NCBI GenBank assembly: GCA_004764695.1
Contig: SMSO01000033.1
Span: 139,001-203,000 of the forward strand
Direction: 5' to 3'
Source: Schizochytrium sp. TIO01
Lineage: Eukaryota; Sar; Bigyra; Thraustochytrida; Thraustochytriidae
DNA: 64,000 nt
In this document: positions 42,654 through 53,454 of the stretch, in pieces
How positions within the stretch are numbered: position 1 is the stretch's first letter
How the letters are laid out: each line of letters opens with the position of its first letter
Made by a program: the position numbers and the translations under genes
Notes under the pieces: generated by a model
The model's input: only the letters and a program-made list of their open reading frames with translations
What the model was told of the DNA's origin: nothing
Databases searched by the model: none

Positions 42654-43383
42654 TTATGCAAGTCAATTCAGTAGGCTTCATTTATCATTATTCATTCATA
42701 TTTTGCCCCTTCTTTGTTCTCCTGTAATTTAAAGAAAAGGAGTTGAATTATATTTACGTGCTTAAATCGTTTTACCATCAAATGAAATGTTCGCGTGTTG
42801 TAGAAGCCCGAATGTACATTCGGACTAGTGACGTTCTAATATGTGTCCTTTCTCATTGTTTGCTGCCTGTATCGACGACTTTAAGCCCTTCAAAAAATAA
42901 ATCATGTGGACCTCTCACGGTTAATATCATGAATAATTATTTGAGAATGGTCTTCACATGGTTATAAGAAGAAAACTTTAAAAACGATATACTAATCTCC
43001 TTGCGTTTGGGGGCATGTTTATCCAAGTTCGAAATATTTTGATCCGTTTTCATCCGTCACTTGTTTGTAATTTAATGCGTTTGTTAGCATACCAGTTACC
43101 TATCTAGACAACTTGCTGCTATTTATATTTTCAGGTTCCTCGTGAATACCTCTACACAACCTAACGTCTTTATGATCTACACATTTGAGGACACCTCTCC
43201 AAAGTTTTTGTTTTGTCTTGTTTTGTTCTTTTCCAATGATTAGCATGGTGGTGTTCACTATAGAAGGCTCACCCTCAGTTATATCTTGCATCGTTTTCCT
43301 GCAGACCTGTCCACACATCCAAATCGTGATCTGTTCACCTACTTATTTTAAAGTAATGAGAAAAAGTCAAATGCAGGTTTCCT
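42654..43383. other. Convergent spacer between panB and CCDC12-like genes
   Basis: These 730 AT-rich bases hold no recognised gene. They should contain the 3' ends of both flanking genes. Short frames near 43100-43318 have no known motif. Confidence 0.5.
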
Positions 43384-44007
43384 TCACTCGCCCTTGGCCT
43401 CATTCTGTTCCTTATCTTGAGCTTCATCATCGCCATCGCTACCCTCCTCGTTGCTGTCGTCGTCACCATCACTGCTGTCGTCATCGTCACTACTCGAGTC
43501 AGATCCCGACCCAGAGCTGTCCTCATCGTCATTATCTTGCTCCTCGCGCTGTCTACGAAGCCGCTCCTGCTCTGCAAGATCTGTGATAGCTCGTTGAGTC
43601 TTCCTAGCAAGTTTCGCAAGGTCCTTCTTCGCATCACGCTTCAGGTCCCAATTCACTTTGCGTGGCGCGATAGAGTTCACATCAGCAGAGTTGCTGGTTT
43701 TCGCCTTACTTGAACTGTATCCAGTTGACGCCGAGCTTGCCATAACTCCACGAGCAACGTCATCACGAGCCTTTCCTTCAAGATCGCGAACAATAGCCTG
43801 GGACCATGCTGCGAGCTGTGCAGGCTTGTCGGGCTCCTCGGCAGGACCGCCGCGACTTTCCTTAATGCTGCCGCGGGCGCCATCCTGACTAGCCTCGGGC
43901 TTCTGCAAAGCCGCATCGTCAGTGCCGGAGGGAACATAGTTGCGGAAGCGAGGCCGACGCGGCTTCTGCGCGGCTTCAGCGACTGCCTTTTCGTCGGGCG
44001 CCTGCAT
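43384..44007 (-). CDS. CCDC12: CCDC12/cwf18-like spliceosome-associated protein
   Basis: The 207-residue product contains the two hallmark blocks of the CCDC12/cwf18 family: an N-terminal RFRNYVPSG and a central IAPRKVNWDLKRD followed by a Lys/Leu-rich helix, LAKLARKTQRAITDL. Family members join the activated spliceosome. The C-terminal 55 residues are an acidic Asp/Glu/Ser tract longer than in the human protein (166 residues in total). Just upstream of the ATG the minus strand reads TTTTCCAG, a plausible acceptor, so a 5' UTR intron is possible; I could not fix its donor. Plus-strand frames across the acidic tail are shadows. Confidence 0.85.
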   Translation of the reverse strand: MQAPDEKAVAEAAQKPRRPRFRNYVPSGTDDAALQKPEASQDGARGSIKESRGGPAEEPDKPAQLAAWSQAIVRDLEGKARDDVARGVMASSASTGYSSSKAKTSNSADVNSIAPRKVNWDLKRDAKKDLAKLARKTQRAITDLAEQERLRRQREEQDNDDEDSSGSGSDSSSDDDDSSDGDDDSNEEGSDGDDEAQDKEQNEAKGE

Positions 44008-45673
44008 TGCGTCTGGAAAAACAAACAGATTTGGTTTTGTGCTGTTGGTTTTGCAAGTTTGGTGGGCTTTCTTTCACTTTGTTGTGGCCTACTTTATTTT
44101 GTTTTATTTCACTTTCGCTCATTTGTTCTACTTTAATTCTATTGTACCTTCTGTAGATTTGTCAATGGATAAAGGCGCCATTGTCGAAGTTATAGTTAGG
44201 CAGGTGGAGTTATAGTGTCGAGGATTATGGAAGGCCCACTAGAAAAGCCATCTGCTCCAAAAGACTTAGGCAGGTAAATGAAAGTGCACTTGCTCTAAAA
44301 GAAGGAAACAAGCTCAATCGGTGCTGTCTATCCATCATCTTCAAACATGTGATGCGAAGTTTGATCCCAGATTTGCCATCTCCTATAACATGAGTAATGC
44401 CTGCAGACTTGCTAAGAATAGTTCAGCTGGAGTGAGGAGGGCACCGTTGAAAATTTGAGACTATTTCGAGGTGTACTGCTCCATCCAATGCATGAGGTAT
44501 TGGATCGGGATACTATCTTCAAGAAGAGATGTCTACCCTGCATGACAAAGCTGAGATCCCGCCAGTATTCAATTCCATGTTCCTAAGATCTGCATCAAAT
44601 TCTCCAGGTACCAAATCTTGTCCAAAGCCACTTTTTCGTTTGGAATTCACGGAAGAAGATCATCAATTTTATCCCGAGAGCATGCCCATAAATTGTCCGC
44701 ATTTAGAATTAGCCTGTCTTTTTACACCGTGTCTTCAACATATAATAGTTTTAGTTAGTAGGTGATTGCATACTAGTACGTATCAGTAGTGTGCCGGACG
44801 TTTTTCCCTTGTCGAAATCTCTCAAGCTCTGCGTACAGGCTTAAGCTCAAAGACCCGCTCTTCCTCTCCTGCTTGTATAGGCCAAAATACCATTTCCCAT
44901 AGAGTTTATTCTTCAAGTTTGTTGCCGAGTCTGGAACATATGCATATGCTATTGCAATCCTCTGAATTTGGCACTGTGACTTTTTACTTCTCAAACCATA
45001 AATTATGTTTAAAGAAAATGAAAAAGCAAACTTCTACTAATTACTTTCATAATAGCAATAATAGTAATAGTAATAGTAATAATAATAAAGAGAAAGACTG
45101 TAGTCCAGCCGGGATTAACTTCTTCTTCTTCTTCTTCTTCGCCTTCGCCTTCAAAGCTGGATCTTTGGAACCAGAGACGGTTCATAAAATCGTAGCTTGT
45201 AGTCTCTCGAACCGTGCGAAGCTCCCGCGGAACCCTGAAGAGGGCTCAGGAGCGATTTTAGGCTCTCCGTACGAAGCCGCTTACGTCATCTAACAATCAG
45301 TGAAGCTGAGAAAAGATTGGCAATAGTCAACTTCGTTATCTGAAGCAATGAAAGAACATGCCTGATCTCAGTTGCTGCGCCTCCTGCAAGGCTATTTTCA
45401 TTGACCCAGAGTGAGGGATCTGGTTGGCTCTTGTCAGTCAGCCCAACGACAGGATGAGTTCTCCTGATGGCTTGCTTGATTTTTCATTCGCAGAATCAAT
45501 CACCTTCGTAGAGAAGAAGAGTTCTAGGAATTCTTCCACGTTATAAATGTATGTGGATCATTCATAGATATTATGAATAACACAGATGAAAAGAAGGGAA
45601 TGAAGCAGACCCCAAACTGCGGCACCCCGCGATCTTTAAGAGCGTCCTTGGCGACCTTTGTGCGTCTGGTACC
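44008..45673. other. Divergent spacer between CCDC12-like and hydrolase genes
   Basis: No gene is recognised. It contains AATAGTAATAGT trinucleotide runs at about 45050-45090 and a TTCTTCTTC to GCCTTCGCC run at about 45120-45150. Both promoters are expected here. Confidence 0.5.
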
Positions 45674-46564
45674 ATGGAGGTGGTCGTAAGCGGACCTCCT
45701 GGTGGCCAGTGCGGCTCTGGATCCGCTGACGACCGAGCTCCGCTCATGGTTTTCGTCCATGGATGGCCTGACGATGGCCGCGTCTGGGCAGCCCAAGTCG
45801 CACATTTTCGTAAAAACTATCGCTGCGCGGTTGTAACTCTGCCAGGATTTGGGCCCGAAGATCGAGTTATGGAGTCTGGCAGCGAAAGACCTTCTGAGCA
45901 TAATTTCGATGAACTGTCCAAGATGCTTGCACAGGAAATTCGCGATATCCAGATGGATTTAGAAGACCGCGCAATCTTGGTCTTGCACGATTGGGGATCT
46001 GTTATTGGCTTTACTATGGAAGACATGTATCCCGATCTTGTTGCAGGCATCGTGGCGATTGACGTTGGACCACCAACTTTAGATCACCCTCGTGTGAAAG
46101 ACGTCCCGGCAATGCTTACAATTGGCCTGCTGTACCACTATATGCTTATTTGGGCCTACTTTCTCTACAAAATGGGCCCGCACGGACTCGGCGAGCGCCT
46201 TGGCAACGCTATTTCACGCATGATTGCACGCCGTGTTGGCGCTCCACACCCAGAACAAGCGCTGGCCGCAAGTAACTATACTTACTACTATTTTCATAGG
46301 AACTTTGTTGCAGAGTTCTTTGGCGCCACGGCACGATCAGCGCGGTACACAAAGAAACCAAGCTCGCCCCAGACCACACCAACCTTATTCATTTATGGTG
46401 TGCAGAAGCCTATTATGTTGCATTCGTTGCGGTGGGTACAGAATCTAAAAGCATCGCCAGACTGTCACGTTATTCCCGTTAAAGCTGGACACTGGATCAT
46501 GCACGAGGTTGATCCACAGGAACTCAATCGCAAAATATCGAACTTTATAGACCTCAACATTTAA
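45674..46564 (+). CDS. Alpha/beta-hydrolase, epoxide-hydrolase-like
   Basis: The 296-residue product is a compact alpha/beta-hydrolase. The oxyanion-hole segment is HGWPDD (29-34). The nucleophile elbow is LHDWGS with Asp106, an Asp rather than Ser, which points to the epoxide hydrolase/haloalkane dehalogenase branch. The late catalytic His is His273 in AGHWIMHE. FIYGVQKP lies on the strand before it, where the charge-relay acid normally sits, but no clear Asp or Glu is visible there. Epoxide hydrolases open epoxides to diols through an Asp ester. The cap domain (about 140-215) has two Tyr-rich helices (YTYYYFH, LLYHYM), as needed to polarise the epoxide. No transit peptide is clear. The start is in an ACCATGG context. 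The substrate is unknown. Confidence 0.87.
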   Translation: MEVVVSGPPGGQCGSGSADDRAPLMVFVHGWPDDGRVWAAQVAHFRKNYRCAVVTLPGFGPEDRVMESGSERPSEHNFDELSKMLAQEIRDIQMDLEDRAILVLHDWGSVIGFTMEDMYPDLVAGIVAIDVGPPTLDHPRVKDVPAMLTIGLLYHYMLIWAYFLYKMGPHGLGERLGNAISRMIARRVGAPHPEQALAASNYTYYYFHRNFVAEFFGATARSARYTKKPSSPQTTPTLFIYGVQKPIMLHSLRWVQNLKASPDCHVIPVKAGHWIMHEVDPQELNRKISNFIDLNI

Positions 46565-47457
46565 TCGCGCTATGCACTTAGTCTTTGCTAGCAAGGTTAT
46601 AGTGTCTTCTTTCCTGGCTCGGTTTATCATGAAACATTACGTTAGCAAGAGAATGCCGAGAGCGAGCCACACGTTCATTACACATGAAGAACATAGGAAC
46701 CCAAAACAATCGATAGAGAGAAAGAAAGAGGATCATGAACAAACGGTCTGCATTTGAAATTTCTTCCTGGCATTACGAAGGGACTGAATATCAGCCGGAC
46801 TTTTTCTTGCTATGCTCATTGGGTGTCGCTGTGATATCTCGTTGATTTTCTCATTGTTGATTATCTCTACTCTACTTCCTATAATGCCCGCATGCACCAA
46901 ATGTATTTATGCTTAACTTCTACTTTTCATATATATTTTCAATCTTGGATGAAACAAGAAAGCATTTGCTATAGAGCAAGCTTTGGTGAGGCGCCAGTGT
47001 TTTCCAAGTTGCATACTTTTCTTTGTTTTAAAACAACGAGCTCATTACAAAGTGCAGTAGGTACCTTCCACTTACTATGCTAGATCGTTTAAATCAATAC
47101 CCCTCCCCACTGCCCAAATATAATTTTCAAAAAGCAAATTGAGCTTGAGCTTTCGATACTTGTCTTTAAAACAAGACTACACAATACAAAATGGAAATAT
47201 GTTTACTGTTTATATATAGGATAGTGTCTTTTCACTCTGGCACTCTATATAGAGAAACTGAGAAAATAGTTTGTAAAGCACATGCCTTCAATTCACATGT
47301 CAGCTACCAATCTTGTAATAACTTCAAGCAATTAAAATGATCAGGTGCTATGTTAAGCATGTGTAGTACCGAGAAAACAATACTTAGATATAAATGTGTA
47401 CCTATTCTTGGAATCTAGGCTAAACCTATATTCTTCAAAGTGGGGCCAAATAGATAG
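46565..47457. other. Convergent spacer
   Basis: These 890 AT-rich bases lie between two gene ends that face each other. No gene is seen. A GTAGGTACCTT motif lies near 47057. Confidence 0.5.
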
Positions 47458-49257
47458 CTAAGGTTTCCAGTCAAAGATGTGCATAAGACATGCCACCTCA
47501 TTGTTTGGCCAGACAGCCCAGTCAGAATCAGCAAAATTAGAAGAGCAAAAGGACCGCAAGTCGTCCACACGAGAGCAGCCTAGAACCATATCTTGTGCTA
47601 CAGCATTTGAAAGAATGGCAGAATTGAGAGCATGAACTGCCCACTTCTTTTCCATATGAGATATCTGTGGGTGTGCAATGTACTCCACCAAAGTGATTAC
47701 CAAACCTGATTGTTGCGCCAAACTCTGATTACGCAAATGATCACGGCACAACGTAGCAATTGCACGGATTGCAGCAATGCTTCCCTTTGGGGATATCTTA
47801 GTCTTCTGCATCGCGCTCATTACAGCAACATTGAGCCCAAATGTTGAACCAACATAACTCATAAACCCGTGGTGCGACTCTTGATGAGGTGCCTCGTACA
47901 AAGGATCTGCAAGGCGAGCTTGCAGAACGTCTAAGAGGCTACCAAATAAGCCTGCATCGGCAAGAACATCTTGAACACTCTTGCCACCAAGCCAAGACCA
48001 ATAACATATATTTTTAAGTTGGGAAATCATGGTCACTTCATTGCGCAGTTCAAGAGGATTATTTTCAAAACGCTTTGCGTCTTCGAGATAAGGCGACTCA
48101 TCAGTGCCTTGGTCACGCATCTTCTCACGCCGAGCTTGGTCCAGACGCATTTGTTGAAGACTCAGAATAGACGCAGCTGAACGTTGTGATGAATCTCGAT
48201 CGTTTCTTCTAATTCGCATTGATGCTCGAGAGAACATATCAGCCAATGCACCAGGCATTCCAGCTATATTGGAAGCAATACTTGCACGTGATGCATTAGA
48301 GGCGCCAATACGACTTGGATCCACAATAGAGTTTCTACCCCGTGGACTGAAAAACCCTTTGCTGTTGCGACGCATGGACTGATTCATTGTCATGCTCTGG
48401 GCGTCGTCTCCTAAAGCTCCTGAAGATGGAGAGGTAAGCACTTCGCGAGACAGCTCCCCTCCTACCACAGCCGATGCTGCACTAGCGCGAGAAGATGATG
48501 AAAAGGCACTATGAAGGCGTTGTTTGAAAGCCGATGACCTGCGTCTACTTGGTGAATATACTCCTTCACTATTCTTCTGTTGGATTGTAGGGCTTGATGT
48601 AATATTAAATACATCGCCTTCGCCATTGTTCAGATACAATGATGACTTACTTGTATCTACAGAGAGAGAAGCGGATGCATGCCGCCCTATGTCACGCTCA
48701 GAGCGCTTCCTGGGCTCGGATTCCGAATACAGCGACATTGTCTTGGTACCATTCTTCATAGAGCCAACAGATCGGTTGCTCTCGACAGAACCCCTGCCAC
48801 CACCTTCTATATGACTAACTTTGCGTCCACCCTTTGAACCAGGTAGGGCAAAGCTCTTGTTCATATCTCTGGCTGGTTGAGGAATGTCGATGCTAGAAGT
48901 TGAAGATTGGCGTCTTAAGTTCCACAGTGGGCCCGGATGTTCTGAATCAATTAAAGATTGTGAGGTGCTCTTCTCTTCGGTTTGCTTTCGCTCCAGATCA
49001 TAATCTTCACCATCGTTTAACACTGGCTGAGCAGCACTGAGTCTACCTACAGTCTGAAGGCTACCTAAGTACGATTTTGTCTGTTCTTCTTCCTCGGCCT
49101 CCTCTATATCTGTCACTCGAATATCATTTGGAGCTGGCCTAAAGCTAGCCTGCGTTTCCGTTTCGTCGCTATCAGCACTCGCCTCGGGGATCGGCGCGGC
49201 CTCGGATGACGTACTTGCTACGCCTGAGTACTCTTCGCTGGTTGATAGGTGCGCCAT
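47458..49257 (-). CDS. Unrecognised Ser-rich protein with helical C-terminus
   Basis: A GTG 14 codons upstream opens the frame, but the first ATG is at 49257 in a TCCATGGCG context, giving 599 residues. Residues 1-390 are disordered, rich in Ser, Arg, Asn and acidic patches, with many RRxS-type possible phosphorylation sites (for example RRQSSTSS, RRRSSAF). Residues about 395-599 are helical and hydrophobic, with patterns such as GSIAAIRAIATLCRDHL and EKKWAVHALNSAILSNAVA that resemble armadillo/HEAT helices. No catalytic motif is seen. It may be a scaffold or regulated adaptor, but no family could be named. The stop lies close to an AT-rich 3' flank shared with the hydrolase gene. Confidence 0.75.
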   Translation of the reverse strand: MAHLSTSEEYSGVASTSSEAAPIPEASADSDETETQASFRPAPNDIRVTDIEEAEEEEQTKSYLGSLQTVGRLSAAQPVLNDGEDYDLERKQTEEKSTSQSLIDSEHPGPLWNLRRQSSTSSIDIPQPARDMNKSFALPGSKGGRKVSHIEGGGRGSVESNRSVGSMKNGTKTMSLYSESEPRKRSERDIGRHASASLSVDTSKSSLYLNNGEGDVFNITSSPTIQQKNSEGVYSPSRRRSSAFKQRLHSAFSSSSRASAASAVVGGELSREVLTSPSSGALGDDAQSMTMNQSMRRNSKGFFSPRGRNSIVDPSRIGASNASRASIASNIAGMPGALADMFSRASMRIRRNDRDSSQRSAASILSLQQMRLDQARREKMRDQGTDESPYLEDAKRFENNPLELRNEVTMISQLKNICYWSWLGGKSVQDVLADAGLFGSLLDVLQARLADPLYEAPHQESHHGFMSYVGSTFGLNVAVMSAMQKTKISPKGSIAAIRAIATLCRDHLRNQSLAQQSGLVITLVEYIAHPQISHMEKKWAVHALNSAILSNAVAQDMVLGCSRVDDLRSFCSSNFADSDWAVWPNNEVACLMHIFDWKP

Positions 49258-50132
49258 GGAGTTCGAGTCTTGCTTCAATTCAGAAAAGGGGGTGAACACT
49301 GTCTTTTCCTTCTTTGCCTACGCGCCAAGGCTCATTAAATATTCAGTGGTTTCCTCTACGAAAGGGAGCTTTGCTTGGTTTGTTGAACTGGAATAGTAAC
49401 GACGGGCTTTATTGCTGTCTGTATCGACAGTACATTGGGCTTTTAGATGGCCCAAAACATATTATATCATTCAACGGCTCCTTTTATTAAAACCCATTCT
49501 TATTTCCACCTGACCTATATAAGTCTAGACCTTTTTTTCTTCTTTTAAAAAATAATATTTCACTTTAAAAATAATAATTATAATTAAATATTTATTTTCT
49601 ATATATATTTTTAATGTTGGGATTTGATGAAATAAAAAGTTGAGTCGATTCTGTCGTGGTATTGCAATTAGATTTACATGATGCCTATTTGGCGATAACT
49701 AGACCACTTGAATTAAAAAACAAAATAAGAAAGTATAAATCCACATGTTCGACGATTACAGAATGACAAATTGAATCATGACAGAAATCAATGACTTTGC
49801 GCCAATTGCAAATAGAAGTTGAGCCGAGCACTTTTAATTTACATTCATTGCTTTTTCTTCAGCAATAAAAGTGGCTTGGTGTTGACCTCCTATTATTTAT
49901 TTGTTTTGTAATTATTTTTTCATTATAACTTAATTAAATCATGCGGCATAGCATATCTGAATGGTATGATTCACGATATGTGTAGCATACATAGAGGTTG
50001 TCTTTATATTACGTTGCATGCAGCACTTTCAGTACTCACCAACAACATAATTTCCATCAATCATGACTTATATTATTTATATGAATATATATATATATAT
50101 ATATAGTTGGAGACACTACGCCGTGAAAGGCC
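49258..50132. other. AT-rich spacer with (AT)n run
   Basis: No gene is seen. The sequence is very AT-rich (49540-49620 especially) and ends with an (AT)n run at about 50086-50104, just after the stop of the next minus-strand gene. Confidence 0.55.
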
Positions 50133-51167
50133 TTACAACGTCCAGCGGTCTGTACCCATAAGTTGATCGAACCAAGGCGTGATGGAAAAGTTGCTCTTAA
50201 GCGTGCGATGATGAACCTCGTGAAACCATACGTTAAAGTCATCATACTTTTGCGTCCATGTAGAAAGTGGACCAAGTAAAGGCATCGTTGGCAATGGCTT
50301 ACCTGCATGCGACGCCATCTCATGCCAGAATACATACGTCGCAATGAGCGCTTGATCAAATTGATCGATGGGACCAACCAATCCCTCATACAAACCACCA
50401 CCGACGAGAAAGGGAATGGAAGCCTCAATGATGAGATCCCACCAGTCAAAATGGTAGTTTGTCGTGATCTGAGTTGCACTATGTTCATGGTGCGTCCGAT
50501 GGTTATATTGATAAACATATTTCATATGAAGCACCTTGTGACCTAGCCAAAAGACAACATCAACCCAGACTCGCATCCAGACAAGACGCATGAGAAATCG
50601 AAGTGGGCGCCAAGGGCCTTCTTTTGCGAGAACCGCCTCTGCAGGCTTTCTTCTGAAGGCATGAACCTGAATCATACCCATGATAGAGTTTGCAACCAAG
50701 TTGCACCTTAGATAGTCCGTTATCGCGTCTCCCGCAGTTCGCGGGAGTCGTTTATCCGAAAAGAATGGAACGTGAGCATAAAGCTTGTTGATCAAAAACT
50801 GGTGCCAGACCACACAACTATCCACCATCACAACATTGGTGGCCATCATTTTGAAAAACGTTAGTGCAAAAGAGTCAGACTGCTTGAGATCCCCAACTAG
50901 TCGAGTTTTAAGTAAAACTGCTGTTAGTACTGAAGCATTCGTGACAAACCAAGAACCAACAGGGTGGTCTTGCCAGCGCTCGGCGCTCGGTCGCCGTTGT
51001 GCTTTGCCCGTGACGCTCACTTCTTCCGCCTCCTTCTTCCGAAGTGCCTTGACCTCTTCAGCACTTCGAAATCCATACGCAAGCGTCGCGACCAAGAGAA
51101 GAGCCGCCAGCTTTTGCTCAGTGGTCTTGGGTGCAAGACCTCGTATCTTTTCCAGCACTGAAGACAT
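50133..51167 (-). CDS. Fatty-acid-hydroxylase/sterol-desaturase family protein, copy A
   Basis: The 344-residue membrane protein has the His clusters of the di-iron fatty acid hydroxylase superfamily: GHKVLH (about 208-213), NHRTHHEH (about 221-228), WHEMASH (about 280) and FHEVHH (about 314-319). Hydrophobic helices precede and lie between the clusters, as in ER-resident C-5 sterol desaturases, C-4 methyl oxidases and fatty acid hydroxylases. Such enzymes use O2 and an electron donor; the substrate is not evident from sequence. It is clearly a paralogue of the next minus-strand gene at 52438-53454, with the same start pattern (TTEQKLAALL) and the same end (WFDQLMGTDRW). Plus-strand frames over it are shadows. 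Confidence 0.9.
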   Translation of the reverse strand: MSSVLEKIRGLAPKTTEQKLAALLLVATLAYGFRSAEEVKALRKKEAEEVSVTGKAQRRPSAERWQDHPVGSWFVTNASVLTAVLLKTRLVGDLKQSDSFALTFFKMMATNVVMVDSCVVWHQFLINKLYAHVPFFSDKRLPRTAGDAITDYLRCNLVANSIMGMIQVHAFRRKPAEAVLAKEGPWRPLRFLMRLVWMRVWVDVVFWLGHKVLHMKYVYQYNHRTHHEHSATQITTNYHFDWWDLIIEASIPFLVGGGLYEGLVGPIDQFDQALIATYVFWHEMASHAGKPLPTMPLLGPLSTWTQKYDDFNVWFHEVHHRTLKSNFSITPWFDQLMGTDRWTL

Positions 51168-52437
51168 TTCTTCAAACAGGTGCGTCCTCGCTCAAGCCAG
51201 AAAACTGCCAGCTGGCACTCACCCCAGCTGCTTCTTCAATCCACCAACCTGCTCCCTCGCGCCCCTGTCTCAGCAATACCTCCCAGTCTCTTCAAGCGGC
51301 CTTCCTCCATCCAGTTGCGGTTCTGTTCGACCTCTGCTCGGAGACCTTCTTTGTCCAGCCAGAACCATCTCCTGCACTGAGTTATAGTCCCAATAGTCTA
51401 TAGTATCCGCACCATCGTACTATCAACAATCCCACCCCCACAAGTGACTTATACGCTGCTCACAACTAGACCAAACAACCGTATCTTCTTTGCTCTCGGG
51501 ACAATCTTGCCGTCGGACACAGCGCCTCGCCAGTGCAAAACCCTCATCCTTAATCATACCCCTTTTTTCAAGGTTCGCGCTTTTGCAATGGCGGCAGTAT
51601 CTTCGTCGATCTTGAGACTCAGGACGAGCGATCTTTAGGCGGCAGGGGAATCAACCAATCAATCAATCAATCGCGAAACACGACCACCATCACGAGCTAC
51701 CTCGAGCGAGAAAGATCTGCACTCCCAGAAGTCCAATGGACTGGTTTTGATTCTGTTTTCCTGTCTTGAGATCAGAAGATACCAGACTCGGATAGTATCA
51801 ATATATATATATATTGATATATCTGAGGAAATGAATGTCCACTGTAAGATAAAAATTAGTGCATTAGGTGCCTTAGGCGCCCGCTATTCAGTGCTAGAGC
51901 GAGGAAGAATGGACTCTGCTTCGCAAATGTTTGCGTTCTCCTGCTTTGGTGTATAGTCCCAAATGCTCGTCGCCTTACGTGGAAAAGGAGAAACCTTAAA
52001 GACGGCGCCTCTGGGTCCGGGCAGATCCAACGGCAGCTGAGCTGGAGAAAAGGCGCGTGGCGAAGAGCAATTTGTTCTGGCGATGGAATGATTATTGGGT
52101 CGTAAAATGCGTGCAGAAACACGCAATGCTCGCGACCGGCGGACTGGAGCTGTCTCTTATCCTGTCTTGATGGGGAAAGCGCCTCCTAGTTTAATGGACA
52201 GGTGCCTTACGCTGGGTTGCATGAAGTTTACATGGGCTTATATATTTGTTAAGAAGAACCAGAGCCTCGTGCTTTAGAAAGGGAAGCGGGAAGTACTTAT
52301 GGTCTTATCCTCGTCAACAAGAAGCCAAAAGGTAGAGGCACGACTATGGAGGTGGCTGAGGAGGACAGCATCCAGATTTCCTGCATCTGATAGAGCTTTT
52401 AAGATAATTAATTATTTTATATTTCCGAAGACGTGAA
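51168..52437. other. Spacer between the two paralogues
   Basis: No gene is seen. The part next to 51167 should hold the promoter of copy A and the far end the 3' flank of copy B. It contains an AATC run near 51654-51672 and a perfect 24-base AT palindrome at 51796-51819. Confidence 0.55.
51796..51819. repeat. Perfect AT-rich palindrome
   Basis: TATCA, then seven AT units, then TGATA. The 24 bases equal their own reverse complement and could extrude as a hairpin or cruciform. Function is unknown, and an expanded AT microsatellite is the simplest explanation. Confidence 0.85.
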
Positions 52438-53454
52438 CTAAAGCTCCCAACGGTCCGTACCCATGAGCTGATCGAACCAAGGAGTAATTGACAAGTTATA
52501 CTTGAGCGTGCGGTGGTGAACTTCATGAAAAAAAGAATTGAAGTCGTCAAACCGCTGCGTCCATGTAGCAAGTGGCGCAAGGAGAGGCATGGTCGGCAAG
52601 GGCTTGCCCGCATGCGACTCAATTTCATGCCAAAAAATATAGGTGGAAAGGAGCGACATGTCGAACGGGTCGATAGCTCCAAACGCTTTCTTGTAAGCAA
52701 TAGCACCGAAAACAAATGGGATGTACGCCTCAATAACAAGATCCCACCAGTCAAAATGATAGTTTGTTGTCAGTTGAGTGGAGCTATGCTCATGATGGGT
52801 CCGGTGATTCCACGAGTAGAATTGTTTCTTGTGCAAAACAATGTGTCCTGCCCAAAAAAAGACGTCCACGAACACCCGGAACCACGCAAGGCGAGCAAGG
52901 AAGCGTAGTGGCCGCCAAGGTGCCGTATCCACTCGAAGAGGAGTCTTCTTTTGCATAAAACCGCGTACCTGAAAGATCCCCGTCAACGTCTTCGCAACAA
53001 AGTTGCATTTAAGATAGTCAAAAAGCACATCAAATAACGTCTGCTTGACACGTTTTTCAGAGAAGAAGGGGACGTGGCTATAAACTTTATTGATGAGGAG
53101 CCAGTTAATGGCCATCGCTCCATCGACAAGAACTATGTTTGCACCCCAAAGCTTTGCAAAATTCACTGCAAAAGACTGCGTAGGGTCCATCTCACCTACA
53201 AGTTTGTCTTTAAGGTATACCAAAAACCATACTGATGCGTTCGTAATCAGCCATGAAGCGACTGGGTGGTCTTGAATCTTGCTTGCCGAAGGAGTGCGCT
53301 GCGCCTTTTTCGACTTGGCTGCTTCGATCTCCTGCTGCCTCAGAGTCTTGACTTCATTCGCGCTTTTGAATCCATATGCAAGGGTTACTACCATCAATAA
53401 AGCTGCAAGCTTCTGCTCAGTCGTTTGCATTATCTTTGAAGTAGTGGCCTCCAT
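52438..53454 (-). CDS. Fatty-acid-hydroxylase/sterol-desaturase family protein, copy B
   Basis: The 338-residue paralogue of copy A has all His clusters in the same order: GHIVLH, NHRTHHEH, WHEIESH and FHEVHH. By eye about 60% of residues match over the whole length, with the least match at the extreme N-terminus and in the linker near 170-180 (MQKKTPLRV versus RRKPAEAVL). All His are kept, so both copies should bind iron. The same orientation and about 1.3 kb of unrelated spacer indicate an old tandem duplication. Divergence in the hydrophobic segments may mean different substrates; that is inference. Confidence 0.9.
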   Translation of the reverse strand: MEATTSKIMQTTEQKLAALLMVVTLAYGFKSANEVKTLRQQEIEAAKSKKAQRTPSASKIQDHPVASWLITNASVWFLVYLKDKLVGEMDPTQSFAVNFAKLWGANIVLVDGAMAINWLLINKVYSHVPFFSEKRVKQTLFDVLFDYLKCNFVAKTLTGIFQVRGFMQKKTPLRVDTAPWRPLRFLARLAWFRVFVDVFFWAGHIVLHKKQFYSWNHRTHHEHSSTQLTTNYHFDWWDLVIEAYIPFVFGAIAYKKAFGAIDPFDMSLLSTYIFWHEIESHAGKPLPTMPLLAPLATWTQRFDDFNSFFHEVHHRTLKYNLSITPWFDQLMGTDRWEL

